Origin: Pseudoxanthomonas spadix
GTDB lineage: Bacteria > Pseudomonadota > Gammaproteobacteria > Xanthomonadales > Xanthomonadaceae
Direction of reading: 5' to 3'
DNA: 64,000 nt
NCBI RefSeq assembly: GCF_003703395.1
Contig: NZ_RDQN01000002.1
Coordinates: forward strand, 496,001-560,000
Part shown: in pieces, positions 38,292 through 47,302 of the stretch
Layout of the letters: each line of letters begins with the position of its first letter
How positions within the stretch are numbered: position 1 is the first letter of the stretch
The notes under the pieces: generated by a model
Told to the model about the DNA's origin: nothing
Databases searched by the model: none
Seen by the model: only the letters and a program-made list of their open reading frames with translations
Program-made: the position numbers and the translations under genes

Positions 38292-39224
38292 TTACCGGGA
38301 ACGCCCCATCGCGGGCATGGCCGGCGCCTGCCCCAGCATCGCCGCGGTCGGCGCAAAGCCGCGCGGGGCGTAGCCGAAGTGGCGGTGAGCAGGCGACGCA
38401 TCGAACACCAGATCCTGCCCCATCCGCGCCACGGCCGCGGCATTGAGTGCGCGGGCGATGCCCAGCCGCTGGGCCACGCCCACGGCGAGGTTGAACAGCG
38501 GTGCCGGCAGTTCCAGCAGGCGCGCCGGCGGGGACATCGCCGCCAGCGTGCGCGCGACCATCTCGCGATAGGCCAGCGTCTCGCCGCCGGGCAGCGCGTA
38601 GGCCTGGCCGAAGGTGGCTGCAACCTCGAGCACCGCGATGGCCGCATCGGCCAGATCCTCCACGTGCACCGGCTGCCGCAGCCCGTCGGCCCCGCGTGGC
38701 AGCGGGAATAGGCCGAAGCGGCGGGCCAGCGCCGCGATCCGGGTCAGCGAGGCATCGCGGCCGGCACCGTAGACCAGCGTCGGCCGCAACAAGGTGGCCT
38801 GCGCCCCGCGCGCTGCCGCATGCGCGAACACCGCTTGCTCGGCCGCGGCCAGGCGCGCGGCCAGGTCGCGCTCATGGGCATCGGCCGATGCCTGCTTGGT
38901 GCCCAGGCTGGTCGAGCCGAAGGCGACCACGCGCCGGCTGTGCACCGCGCCGCGCGCATACCAGTGCGCAAACGCATCCAGCGGCCCGGCGCTGAAGATC
39001 GCATCGACGCTGCCCGGCAGCACCGGCATGTGCTGCAGGTCGCCGCGCAGCCACGCCACCCCGTCGCGCGCCGGCTGCGCCCGCCGCGAAATCGCCAACA
39101 CCTGCCAGCCGTGCGTGTGCAGGCGCGGCAGCAGCGCCTGGCCGATCTGGCCGGTGCCGCCCAGCAGCAGCGCGGTGCGTGGCCGCCGGTGGCAGGCGGC
39201 GACGGAATCGACGGTCTCTGGCAT
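38292..39224 (-). CDS. NAD(P)-dependent epimerase/dehydratase-like protein
   Basis: 310 residues starting MPETVDSVAACHRR. An extended-SDR Rossmann motif LLLGGTGQIGQALLPRL is followed by VVAFGSTSLG, LLRPTLVYGAGRD and PVHVEDLADAAIAVLE. The SYK-type catalytic set is not clear, so it may be an atypical SDR binding NAD(P) without classic epimerase activity. The start is the Met after a short non-conserved extension. It converges on the Mpo1-like gene and diverges from the Mrp operon. Confidence 0.82.
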   Translation of the reverse strand: MPETVDSVAACHRRPRTALLLGGTGQIGQALLPRLHTHGWQVLAISRRAQPARDGVAWLRGDLQHMPVLPGSVDAIFSAGPLDAFAHWYARGAVHSRRVVAFGSTSLGTKQASADAHERDLAARLAAAEQAVFAHAAARGAQATLLRPTLVYGAGRDASLTRIAALARRFGLFPLPRGADGLRQPVHVEDLADAAIAVLEVAATFGQAYALPGGETLAYREMVARTLAAMSPPARLLELPAPLFNLAVGVAQRLGIARALNAAAVARMGQDLVFDASPAHRHFGYAPRGFAPTAAMLGQAPAMPAMGRSR

Positions 39225-39336
39225 CGCACCAGCATAGGCCACCGGCACCGCGCCGCCGGGCATGACCGGCTGGTCAGCGGCCCCTGCACACCGCGGCTGC
39301 TATCCTCGTGTGCTCGCGAATCGCTGTATTGCCTGC

Positions 39337-42177
39337 ATGCCGCAAACCCTCGACCTGCTGCTGGCCCTGCCCTTTCTGCTGGCAGCGGTGGTGGCTGCCG
39401 CCCATCGACTGCCGCGCACGGTCATCGCCTGGATCGCCGCGCTGGCCCCGTTGCTGGGGCTGGCCCTGCTGGGCGCGATGACACCGGCGATCCTGGACGG
39501 CCAGGTGCTGCACAGCCGCCACCTGTGGCTGCCGCGCATCGGTCTGGAATTCACCCTGCGGCTGGATGGATTTGCATGGATGTTCGCCATGCTGGTGCTG
39601 GCCATCGGTGCGCTGGTGATCATGTATGCGCGCTACTACCTGAGCCGCAACGACTCGCTGCCGCGCCTGCTGGCCTTCCTGCTGCTGTTCATGGGTGCGA
39701 TGCTGGGCGTGGTGATCTCCGGCAACCTGCTGCTGCTGAGCGTGTTCTGGGAGTTGACCAGCCTGACCTCGTTCCTGCTGATCGGCTTCTGGTCGCATCG
39801 CCAGGATGCCCGCGAAGGCGCGCGCATGGCCCTGGTGATTACCGGCGGCGGTGGTCTGGCCCTGCTCGGCGGGGTGCTGCTGATCGGCCGCATCGTCGGC
39901 AGCTACGACCTGGATGCGGTCCTGGCCGCCGGCGACGCCCTGCGTGCCAGCCCGCTGTATCCCTGGGCGCTGTACCTGGTGCTGGGCGGCATCTTCACCA
40001 AGAGCGCGCAGTTCCCGTTGCACTTCTGGCTGCCGCAGGCCATGGCCGCGCCGACCCCGGTGTCGGCCTACCTGCACTCGGCCACCATGGTCAAGGCCGG
40101 GGTCTTCCTGCTGGCGCGCCTGCACCCGGCACTGGCCGGGACCGACCTGTTCTTCTACACCGTGTGCACCATCGGTGCGCTGACCCTGCTGGTTGGCGCG
40201 TGGAACGCGATCTTCGAGCACGACCTCAAGGGTCTGCTGGCGTATTCGACCATCTCGCACCTGGGCCTGATCACCATGCTGTTCGGCCTGGGCACGCCGA
40301 TGGCGGTGGTGGCCGGCGTGTTCCACATCCTCAACCACGCCATCTTCAAGTGCTCGCTGTTCATGGCCGCCGGCATCATCGACCACGAGACCGGCACCCG
40401 CGACATCCGCAAGCTGGGCGGCCTGCGCAGGTTGATGCCTTTCACCAGCGCCCTGGCGATCATCGCCTCGCTGTCGATGGCCGGCATCCCGCTGCTCAAC
40501 GGTTTTCTGTCCAAGGAAATGTTCTTCGCCGCGGCCATCGAAACCGATGCGCCGCTGCCGATGCGCATCTTCACCGGCATCACCGCGCTGCTGGCCGGCG
40601 TGCTGGGCGTGGCCTACAGCCTGCGCTTTGTCTACGAAAGCTTCTTCGGCGATGGCCCGCGCGGGCTGGACACCCTCCCGCATGAGCCGCCGCGCTGGAT
40701 GAAGATCCCGGTCGAGGTGCTGGTGGTGCTGTGCGTGGCGGTGGGCATCGTCCCGGCCCTGACCGTGGCCCCGGTTCTGCATGCCGGCGCCGGCGCGATC
40801 CTGGGCAGCGCCATGCCCGAATACGACCTGGCCGTGTGGCACGGCCTGAACTGGCCGCTGGCGATGAGCATCGCCGGGATCCTGGGCGGGGTGCTGCTGT
40901 ACTTCGGCCTGGCCAGGCTGCTGAACCTGCACGCGGTGGTGACCCGGGCCATCGGCCGCGACCTGTTTACCTACAACCTGGAACTGCTGTTCGTCGCCGG
41001 CAGCCGGATCACCCGGGCCCTGGCCAACGGCAGTCTGCAGCGGACCCTGCTGTGGCTGGTGCTCAGCGCGCTGGTGGTCATGGCGCTGCCGCTGCTGCTG
41101 GACCCGGGCACGGCGCTGGCCTGGAACGGCGGCTGGCGCACGCCCATGCAGTGGCCAGGCTGGGTGCTGTGGCTGCTGATGCTGGTCCCGGCATTGACCG
41201 CCCTGCGCCTGTACCGGCACCGGCTGCTGGCGGTGGCCTGTGTCAGTGGCACCGGCCTGGCCGTCAGTCTGAGCTTCGTGTTCCTGTCCGCGCCGGACCT
41301 GGCCCTGACCCAGCTGATGGTGGACATGGTCACCCTGGTGCTGCTGCTGCTGGCGATGAACTACCTGCCCGAGCGGTCGCCGCGTGAGACGGGCCTGCCA
41401 CGGCGCCTGCGCGACGGCGCCATCGCGCTGGTGGCCGGCAGCGTGGTCGGCGCGCTGGCCTGGGCGATGATGCTGCGCCCGCACGACACCATCGCGGTGG
41501 AGATGCTGCAGCGCTCGCTGCCGCAGGCCTGGGGCCACAACGTGGTCAATGTGATCCTGGTGGATTTCCGCGGCTTTGATACCTTCGGCGAGATCACCGT
41601 GTTCGCCATCGCCGGACTGGTGGTGCATGCACTGTTGCGGCGCGCGCGGATGGCGCCGGAACGCCACTTCGACGGCCCGCCGGTGGACCTGTCGATGCCG
41701 GCCAACCTGATGCAGGTGCTGGCGCCGATGGTGGCGGCCACCTCGATCTACCTGTACCTGCGCGGCCACAACGCGCCCGGCGGCGGTTTCATTGCCGGGC
41801 TGGTGCTGGCGGTGCCATTGCTGATCCAGTACGTGCTGCAAGGCGCGCGTTCGGTCGAGTCGCGGCTGGGTTTCGACTTCATCCGCACCATCGGCATTGG
41901 CGTGGTCCTGGCCCTGGCCAGCGGCGCGGCCTCGATGCTGTTGGGCGCGCCGTTTTTGACCAGCGGCCATCTGCAGCTGCAACTGCCGCTGATCGGCGAA
42001 CTGGAACTGCCCAGTGCGATGGCCTTCGATACCGGCGTGTACCTGGTGGTGTTCGGCGCGGCCATGCTGATGCTGTCGATGATGGGCACCATCAAGGGCT
42101 CGCGCACCCGCAAGACCCAGCGTGGGGTGGTCGACAGCTCGGGCCGCTCGGCCTTCACTGGCGAGGAGCCGGTCTGA
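39337..42177 (+). CDS. mrpA: Mrp/Mnh Na+/H+ antiporter, fused subunits A and B
   Basis: 946 residues. The first 500 or so form the NuoL/MrpA-like proton-channel unit, with key Glu in FWELTSLTSFLLIG and Lys in IFTKSAQFPLHFWLPQ. The MbhD/MbhE-like middle (LSAPDLALTQLMVDMVTLVL) and the C-terminal MrpB domain (RGHNAPGGGFIAGLVLA) follow in the same chain, as in other Gram-negative Mrp systems with a fused A/B. The complex exports Na+ (or K+) in exchange for H+ and supports salt and alkaline tolerance. It heads a six-gene operon and overlaps mrpC by one base. Confidence 0.95.
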   Translation: MPQTLDLLLALPFLLAAVVAAAHRLPRTVIAWIAALAPLLGLALLGAMTPAILDGQVLHSRHLWLPRIGLEFTLRLDGFAWMFAMLVLAIGALVIMYARYYLSRNDSLPRLLAFLLLFMGAMLGVVISGNLLLLSVFWELTSLTSFLLIGFWSHRQDAREGARMALVITGGGGLALLGGVLLIGRIVGSYDLDAVLAAGDALRASPLYPWALYLVLGGIFTKSAQFPLHFWLPQAMAAPTPVSAYLHSATMVKAGVFLLARLHPALAGTDLFFYTVCTIGALTLLVGAWNAIFEHDLKGLLAYSTISHLGLITMLFGLGTPMAVVAGVFHILNHAIFKCSLFMAAGIIDHETGTRDIRKLGGLRRLMPFTSALAIIASLSMAGIPLLNGFLSKEMFFAAAIETDAPLPMRIFTGITALLAGVLGVAYSLRFVYESFFGDGPRGLDTLPHEPPRWMKIPVEVLVVLCVAVGIVPALTVAPVLHAGAGAILGSAMPEYDLAVWHGLNWPLAMSIAGILGGVLLYFGLARLLNLHAVVTRAIGRDLFTYNLELLFVAGSRITRALANGSLQRTLLWLVLSALVVMALPLLLDPGTALAWNGGWRTPMQWPGWVLWLLMLVPALTALRLYRHRLLAVACVSGTGLAVSLSFVFLSAPDLALTQLMVDMVTLVLLLLAMNYLPERSPRETGLPRRLRDGAIALVAGSVVGALAWAMMLRPHDTIAVEMLQRSLPQAWGHNVVNVILVDFRGFDTFGEITVFAIAGLVVHALLRRARMAPERHFDGPPVDLSMPANLMQVLAPMVAATSIYLYLRGHNAPGGGFIAGLVLAVPLLIQYVLQGARSVESRLGFDFIRTIGIGVVLALASGAASMLLGAPFLTSGHLQLQLPLIGELELPSAMAFDTGVYLVVFGAAMLMLSMMGTIKGSRTRKTQRGVVDSSGRSAFTGEEPV

Positions 42178-42557
42178 TGGAACTGGCTTTGGCCACCGCC
42201 ATTGGTGTGCTGACCGCGGTGGCGGTCTACCTGATGCTGCGCGCGCGCAGCTTCGATGTGATCCTGGGGCTGACCTTTCTCAGCTACGCCACCAACCTGC
42301 TGATCTTCGCCGGCGGCCGCCCGGTGGTGGGCAAGGCACCGATCATCGCCGACGGCGTGCCGGCCGATCTGGCCCACTACACCGATCCATTGCCGCAGGC
42401 GCTGGTGTTGACCGCGATCGTGATCTCCTTTGCGATGACCGCAGTGAGCATCGTGCTAGCCATGCGCAGCCGCGCCGACAACGGCGGCGACCACGTCGAT
42501 GCCCATGACGCCGCGCCCGAGGAGGCGCGCAGCAACCCGGGTGGGGGCGGCCGGTGA
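42177..42557 (+). CDS. mrpC: Mrp antiporter subunit C
   Basis: 126 residues with three helices and the NuoK-like LSYATNLLIFAGG and DPLPQALVLTAIVISFAMTA signatures. The C-terminal tail is rich in Asp, Glu, Pro and Gly. The start ATG shares a base with the mrpA stop (TGATG), and the stop overlaps the mrpD GTG start. Part of the membrane antiporter core. Confidence 0.94.
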   Translation: MELALATAIGVLTAVAVYLMLRARSFDVILGLTFLSYATNLLIFAGGRPVVGKAPIIADGVPADLAHYTDPLPQALVLTAIVISFAMTAVSIVLAMRSRADNGGDHVDAHDAAPEEARSNPGGGGR

Positions 42558-44089
42558 ACCATCTGCCGATCCTGCCGGTGCTGATCCCGATGGCCGGCGC
42601 TGCCGTCTCGCTGATGGTCGAACGCCGCCGCTTCGGCGCGGGTGTGCGCCGCCTGGTGGCGTGGCTGTCGATGGCCGCCCTGGCCGCGGTGGTGGCGATG
42701 CTGGTGGCCGACGCCGCCCGTGGCCAGGTCGGTACGTATCTGCTGGGCGACTGGCCGGCGCGGCTGGGCATCGCCCTGGTGGCCGACCGGCTGTCGGTGT
42801 GGATGGTGGCGGTGACCACGCTGCTGGCCGCGGCCAGCCTGCTGTACGCCTGCAGCGGCTGGGACCGGCGCGCCCCGCACTTCCACGCGCTGTTCCAGTT
42901 CCAGTTGATGGGCCTCAACGGCGCGTTCCTGACCGGCGATCTGTTCAATCTGTTCGTGTTCTTCGAAGTGATGCTGATCGCCAGCTACGGCCTGCTGCTG
43001 TCCGGCGGGCGCGGGCTGGGCATGCGCAACGGCTTTCATTACGTGGTGTTCAACGTCACCGCCTCCTCGCTGTTCCTGATCGCGCTGGGCCTGATCTACG
43101 GCCTGCTGGGCACCCTCAACATGGCCGAGCTGGCGGTGCGCATCAGCCAGCTGCCGGCGGCCAACGTGGCACTGGTCAAGGCCGCAATCGGTCTGCTGCT
43201 GGTGGTGTTCTGCGCCAAGGCCGCGCTGTTGCCGCTGTATCTGTGGCTGCCGGACACCTACGCACGCGCACCGGCGGCGGTGGCGGCGCTGTTTGCGGTG
43301 ATGACCAAGGTCGGCCTGTATGCGGTGCTGCGCGTGTCCACGCTGCTGCTGGGCGCTGGCGCAGGCGCGCTGGCCGGCTACGGGCAGTCCTGGCTGCTGG
43401 TGCTGGGCGCTGCGACGCTGATCGTGGCCGCACTGGGCGTGCTGGGTTCGGCGCGGCTGCCGGTGATGATCGGCTACCTGGTGGTGTGGTCGGCCGCGAC
43501 CCTGTTTGTGGCCTTTGCCCTGGGTGAGCCGGGCACGGTGGGCGCGGGCCTGTACTACCTGGCCCATAGCTGCTTCACCACCGCGGCCTTGTTCCTGATC
43601 GCCGGCCTGATCCGGCGCCGGCACGGCAGCGCGGACCAGGACGATTCCCTGGCCGCGGCACTGCCCGGGCGCACCTGGCCGGGGGTGCTGTTCCTGATCG
43701 CGGGTGTGGCGGTGGCCGGCTTGCCGCCGCTGACCGGCTTCCTGGGCAAGGCCGCGCTGCTGGCGGCCACCCCGCCTTCGCAGGTGGGTCTGGTCTGGAG
43801 CACGGTGCTGGTCAGCAGCCTGATGGTGATCATCGGCGTCAGCCGCGCCGGCGTGCGCCTGTTCTGGCAGGCCCCGGCCAGGCTCGAAGAGGCCGGCCCG
43901 GTCAGGACCGCGCCGGCGCGCCCGGTGGCCACCATCGCGGCCACCGTCCTGCTGGGCTACGTGGTGGCCATGAGCGTGTTCGCCCAGCCCCTGCTGGTCT
44001 ACACCGATGCCACCGCGCGCCAGCTGCAGGACACGGCCGGCTACGTGGACCATCTACGCGGGCTGGCGCCGGCCAGGAGGCAGCCTTGA
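42554..44089 (+). CDS. mrpD: Mrp antiporter subunit D
   Basis: 511 residues, NuoN/MrpD-like, about 14 helices. Channel residues are visible in FNLFVFFEVMLIASYGLLL (Glu) and FCAKAALLPLYLWLPDTYA (Lys). It starts at GTG 42554, overlapping the mrpC stop (GTGA), and ends in a one-base overlap with mrpE. Together with MrpA it forms the two proton-translocating units. Confidence 0.95.
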   Translation: MNHLPILPVLIPMAGAAVSLMVERRRFGAGVRRLVAWLSMAALAAVVAMLVADAARGQVGTYLLGDWPARLGIALVADRLSVWMVAVTTLLAAASLLYACSGWDRRAPHFHALFQFQLMGLNGAFLTGDLFNLFVFFEVMLIASYGLLLSGGRGLGMRNGFHYVVFNVTASSLFLIALGLIYGLLGTLNMAELAVRISQLPAANVALVKAAIGLLLVVFCAKAALLPLYLWLPDTYARAPAAVAALFAVMTKVGLYAVLRVSTLLLGAGAGALAGYGQSWLLVLGAATLIVAALGVLGSARLPVMIGYLVVWSAATLFVAFALGEPGTVGAGLYYLAHSCFTTAALFLIAGLIRRRHGSADQDDSLAAALPGRTWPGVLFLIAGVAVAGLPPLTGFLGKAALLAATPPSQVGLVWSTVLVSSLMVIIGVSRAGVRLFWQAPARLEEAGPVRTAPARPVATIAATVLLGYVVAMSVFAQPLLVYTDATARQLQDTAGYVDHLRGLAPARRQP

Positions 44090-44574
44090 TGCGCCGCTGG
44101 CTGCCCTCGCCGTCGCTGAGCGTGGCCCTGCTGGTGTTCTGGCTGCTGCTCAACCACAGCGCCTCGCCCGGGCAGGTCCTGCTGGGCGCGGCGTTGGCCC
44201 TGGCCATCCCGCTGCTGGCCCGGCGCATGGACCACGAGCACTGCCCGACCGGATCATTGCGCGGCGTGCCCCGGCTGGCCGTGGTGTTTGCCTGGGACAT
44301 CATCAAATCCAACCTGATCGTGGCCGCGCAGGTGCTGGGCCCCGAGTCCAGGATCCGGCCCGGGTTCGTCTGGGTGCCGCTGGACATCGGCAACCTGCGC
44401 GGCATCACCGTGCTGGCCAGCATGATCAGCCTGACCCCGGGCACGCTGTCGGTGGTGCTGACCGACGATCGCCGCCATCTGCTGGTGCATGCGCTGCACC
44501 TGGACGATGCCGACGCGCTGGTGCGCCAGATCAAGACCCGCTACGAAACCCCGCTGATGGAGGTCTTCCCGTGA
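44089..44574 (+). CDS. mrpE: Mrp antiporter subunit E
   Basis: 161 residues. Two N-terminal helices are followed by the conserved VVFAWDIIKSNLIVAAQVL and the soluble SLTPGTLSVVLTDD region. ATG 44089 has a perfect AGGAGG 8-9 nt upstream and shares a base with the mrpD stop. MrpE aids assembly or activity of the complex. Confidence 0.94.
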   Translation: MRRWLPSPSLSVALLVFWLLLNHSASPGQVLLGAALALAIPLLARRMDHEHCPTGSLRGVPRLAVVFAWDIIKSNLIVAAQVLGPESRIRPGFVWVPLDIGNLRGITVLASMISLTPGTLSVVLTDDRRHLLVHALHLDDADALVRQIKTRYETPLMEVFP

Positions 44575-44855
44575 ATACCACCGCCCTGCTGGACATGACC
44601 GTCACCGGCGCGCTGGGCGTGGCCTGTCTGGCCCTGCTGCTGTGCCTGTGGCGGCTGGTGTTCGGGCCCACCGTCAGCGACCGGATCCTGGCCCTGGACA
44701 CGCTCTCGGTCACGGCAATCGCCGTGCTGATGCTGTGGGGCATGCAGCTGGATTCGACCGTGTACTTCGAGGCCGCGCTGGTGATCGCCATGCTCGGCTT
44801 TGGCAGCACCGTGGTGCTGAGTAAATTCGTGCTGCGCCGGGACATCGTCGAATGA
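44571..44855 (+). CDS. mrpF: Mrp antiporter subunit F
   Basis: 94 residues, three helices, with the family motif RLVFGPTVSDRILALDTLS. It starts at GTG 44571 in a 4-nt overlap with mrpE (GTGA) and overlaps mrpG by 4 nt (ATGA). MrpF is related to bile-salt and cation efflux proteins and is an integral part of the complex. Confidence 0.93.
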   Translation: MNTTALLDMTVTGALGVACLALLLCLWRLVFGPTVSDRILALDTLSVTAIAVLMLWGMQLDSTVYFEAALVIAMLGFGSTVVLSKFVLRRDIVE

Positions 44856-45178
44856 ACGCAGCCATCGACCTGGTGCTGATCGCGCTGCTGGTGGCCGGCA
44901 GCATCTTCATCCTGGTCGGCGCACTGGGCCTGGTGAAACTGTCGGACGTGTTCCGCCGCCTGCACGCGCCCACCAAGTCCAGCACCCTGGGCGTGGGCTG
45001 CGTGCTGCTGGCCTCGGTGGGCTATCACCTGCTGCAGGGCGAAGGTCTGCAGCTGCGCGAGCTGCTGATCACCGTGTTCCTGTTCATCACCGCGCCGATC
45101 AGTGCGCACCTGATCGGCAAGGCGGCGCTGGCGTTGCTGCCCGGGCACCAGCCCGCGCCGCCGCCCGGGGACGATTGA
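44852..45178 (+). CDS. mrpG: Mrp antiporter subunit G
   Basis: 108 residues, three helices, with VGALGLVKLSDVFRRLHAPTKSSTLG and FLFITAPISAHLIGKAA, the PhaG/MnhG signature. It ends the operon. The intergenic stretch after it contains a GC palindrome (45213-45226) but no T-tract, so a factor-independent terminator is not clear. Confidence 0.93.
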   Translation: MNAAIDLVLIALLVAGSIFILVGALGLVKLSDVFRRLHAPTKSSTLGVGCVLLASVGYHLLQGEGLQLRELLITVFLFITAPISAHLIGKAALALLPGHQPAPPPGDD

Positions 45179-45254
45179 TCCAACCCGGTCCAGCGTTACG
45201 GGGTTCAACCGGGCCCGGCGCCGGGCTGCATGGCCGCCGCCGGCTTGCGTGCCC

Positions 45255-46499
45255 TCAGCCCGCGCCGGCCATCGCGCGCAGGCCGATGCCGACCAGGTAG
45301 GCCAGCACCGTGCCGGTGGCATAGCCCAGCGTGCCCAGCAGCGCGCCGATCGGCGCCAGCGCCGGGTGGAACACCGCGGCCACCACCGGTGCCGAGGCCG
45401 GGCCGCCGATGTTGCTCTGCGAGCCCATCGCGAAATAGAACAGCGGCGCCTTGAGCAGCCGGCCCAGGCCCCACAGCAGCACGATGTGCACCGCCATCCA
45501 GACGATCCCCAGCACGAACAGCCACGGCCGTGCCAGCACCGCGCCGATGTCCATCTGCATGCCGATGCTGGCGATCAGCACGTACAGCAGCAGCGTGCCG
45601 ATCTTGGAGGCCCCGGCGCCGTCGAGCTGGCGCGCGCGGGTGAAGCTCAGGCCCAGTCCGGCCAGGGTGGCCAGCAGCACCACCCACACGTAGGGCGAAT
45701 CCAGGCTGATCCGGTGCGCCCATGGCAACGGCGCAAACCAGCCGGCCAGCGGCACCGAGACCGCATGCGCCAGCCCGACCACGCCGAAGGCCAGCCCGAT
45801 GATCAGCATGAAGTCGGTCTGGGTCGGGATGCGCGCGTGCTGCGCGTTGTAGGCGGCCAGGCGCTGCTTGAGCGTCTCGATCGCCGCGGTCTCGGCCCCG
45901 GCGCGCGCGTCGATCGCCTTGGCCCGGCCGGCCAGGAAGATCAGCACCGCCATCCACACGTAGCCCACGCCCACATCCAGCACCACGAACTGGCCGAAGG
46001 TGGTCTCGTCGACCTCGAAGATCTCCTTCATCGCCACCATGTTGGCGCCGCCGCCGATCCAGCTGCCGGCCAGCGCCGCCATGCCGCCCCAGGTGTCGCC
46101 GGCGGTGGTTTGCGGATGCACGTGCTGCATCACCCAGAAGGCGACGAAGGCACCGAGCATGATGCTCAACGAGGCGCCGAAGTACATCGCCAGCAGCTTC
46201 CAGCCCAGGCCCATCACCGCCTTCAGGTCGATGGTCAGGGTCAGCAGCACCAGCGCCGCCGGCAGCAGCACGCGGCTGGCGATCGGGTTGTAGAGCTGGC
46301 TGCCGGTGCCATCGATCAGGCCGATGGAATTGAAGATGCCGGGAATGAAGTAGCACAGCAGCAGCGGCGGCACCACGCCGTAGAACTTCTGCCAGAAGCC
46401 CTTGAGCGAAGCGGTCCAGAACACCAGCGCCAGGGTGGCGGCGATCAGGCCGAACAGGACGATGTCATTCTGGATCAGGGCGTGGGAGGAGTCAGGCAT
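45255..46499 (-). CDS. DUF819 family membrane protein (YjcL-like)
   Basis: 414 residues with about 12 helices. PGIFNSIGLIDG, GGMAALAGSWIGGGANMVAMKE, and FAMGSQSNIGGPASAPVVA are characteristic DUF819 segments; the two GGGAN/NIGGPASAP loops resemble re-entrant hairpins of gltS-like ion-coupled carriers. It may import a small peptide or amino acid, or export one. It is the last gene of the unit TonB receptor, serine hydrolase, amidase, VanX-type dipeptidase, DUF819, starting 83 nt after the dipeptidase stop. This context points to muropeptide use. No transport function has been shown that I know of. Confidence 0.87.
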   Translation of the reverse strand: MPDSSHALIQNDIVLFGLIAATLALVFWTASLKGFWQKFYGVVPPLLLCYFIPGIFNSIGLIDGTGSQLYNPIASRVLLPAALVLLTLTIDLKAVMGLGWKLLAMYFGASLSIMLGAFVAFWVMQHVHPQTTAGDTWGGMAALAGSWIGGGANMVAMKEIFEVDETTFGQFVVLDVGVGYVWMAVLIFLAGRAKAIDARAGAETAAIETLKQRLAAYNAQHARIPTQTDFMLIIGLAFGVVGLAHAVSVPLAGWFAPLPWAHRISLDSPYVWVVLLATLAGLGLSFTRARQLDGAGASKIGTLLLYVLIASIGMQMDIGAVLARPWLFVLGIVWMAVHIVLLWGLGRLLKAPLFYFAMGSQSNIGGPASAPVVAAVFHPALAPIGALLGTLGYATGTVLAYLVGIGLRAMAGAG

Positions 46500-46582
46500 G
46501 GCGCTCGATGGTAGGGGCCGCACGCGCGCGTGCAAGCACGCCCGGGCGAGGATGGCAGGCAGTGACCTGGATCAATCGGCGC

Positions 46583-47302
46583 TCAACGCACCGGCACGTC
46601 GTAGGCCAGGCGCGGCGTGGGTTCGGGCTGGAAGGTGTAATGCCACCATTCCCTGGGATAGTTGACAAAACCGCGGCGCGCCAACGCTTGCAGCAGCAAG
46701 CTGCGGTTCTCGCGCTGCGCGGCGGTGATGTCCGCTGCATCGGTATGCGCGCGCGGGTCGAAGAAATCGAACGGCGTGCCCATGTCCAGCGCATCGCAGC
46801 CACCGTCCGTGCAGCGCACCAGGGTCAGATCGACAGTGGCGCCGCGGCTGTGGCCGGAGACGGGCGCCACGTAGCCCTCGGGGATGATCCGCGCCTTGTC
46901 CAGGGCCGGGTAGAACCCGGCTTTCATTTTATGGTCGGACAGGTCGTCGGCCCAGCGCACGAAGGCCTGCACCGCGCGCACCGGGCGATAGCAGTCGAAC
47001 AGCTTCAGGCCCAGGCCCTGTGCGCGCAGGTCGGCCTGCACCTGCGCCAGCGCGCGCGCCACCGGCCGCAGCAGCAGGCACTTGGGGGCCTGGTAGCCGT
47101 CCACCGGCGCACCGATGAAGTTGTCCGATCCGGCGTAGCGGATGTCGCGCTGCACCTGTGGCATCAGCGTGGCCACGTCCACCAGGTCGACCTGCGCCGC
47201 GTCGGTCGCCGGCGAGATCGTCACCGGCGCCTGTGCCAACGCCGGCGCCAAGGCCAGCAGCGCTAACAGCACCCAGGCGATGCGGCGCGCGCGTGCGCTC
47301 AC
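46583..47302 (-). CDS. periplasmic D-Ala-D-Ala dipeptidase (VanX/DdpX type)
   Basis: 239 residues with a signal peptide (about 1-24, cut after ALA-QA). The VanX zinc site is complete: His151 and Asp158 in SGHSRGATVD, and Glu218 and His221 in EWWHY. The transition-state Arg106 is in FDCYRPVRA. It would split D-Ala-D-Ala dipeptide into D-alanine. It starts at GTG 47302 in a 4-nt overlap with the amidase stop (GTGA). No vanH or vanA ligase is nearby, so the role is catabolic (cell-wall peptide use), not vancomycin resistance. Confidence 0.94.
   Translation of the reverse strand: MSARARRIAWVLLALLALAPALAQAPVTISPATDAAQVDLVDVATLMPQVQRDIRYAGSDNFIGAPVDGYQAPKCLLLRPVARALAQVQADLRAQGLGLKLFDCYRPVRAVQAFVRWADDLSDHKMKAGFYPALDKARIIPEGYVAPVSGHSRGATVDLTLVRCTDGGCDALDMGTPFDFFDPRAHTDAADITAAQRENRSLLLQALARRGFVNYPREWWHYTFQPEPTPRLAYDVPVR

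Noticed and set aside
39274-41982. 902-codon open frame on the minus strand opposite mrpA
   Set aside because: Composition is dominated by Gln, His, Arg and Gly with no domain; it is the usual antisense shadow of a GC-rich membrane-protein gene.
46583-47302. Vancomycin-resistance reading of the VanX-type gene
   Set aside because: No vanH/vanA genes, Gram-negative host, signal peptide and cell-wall-peptide neighbours all point to catabolism.
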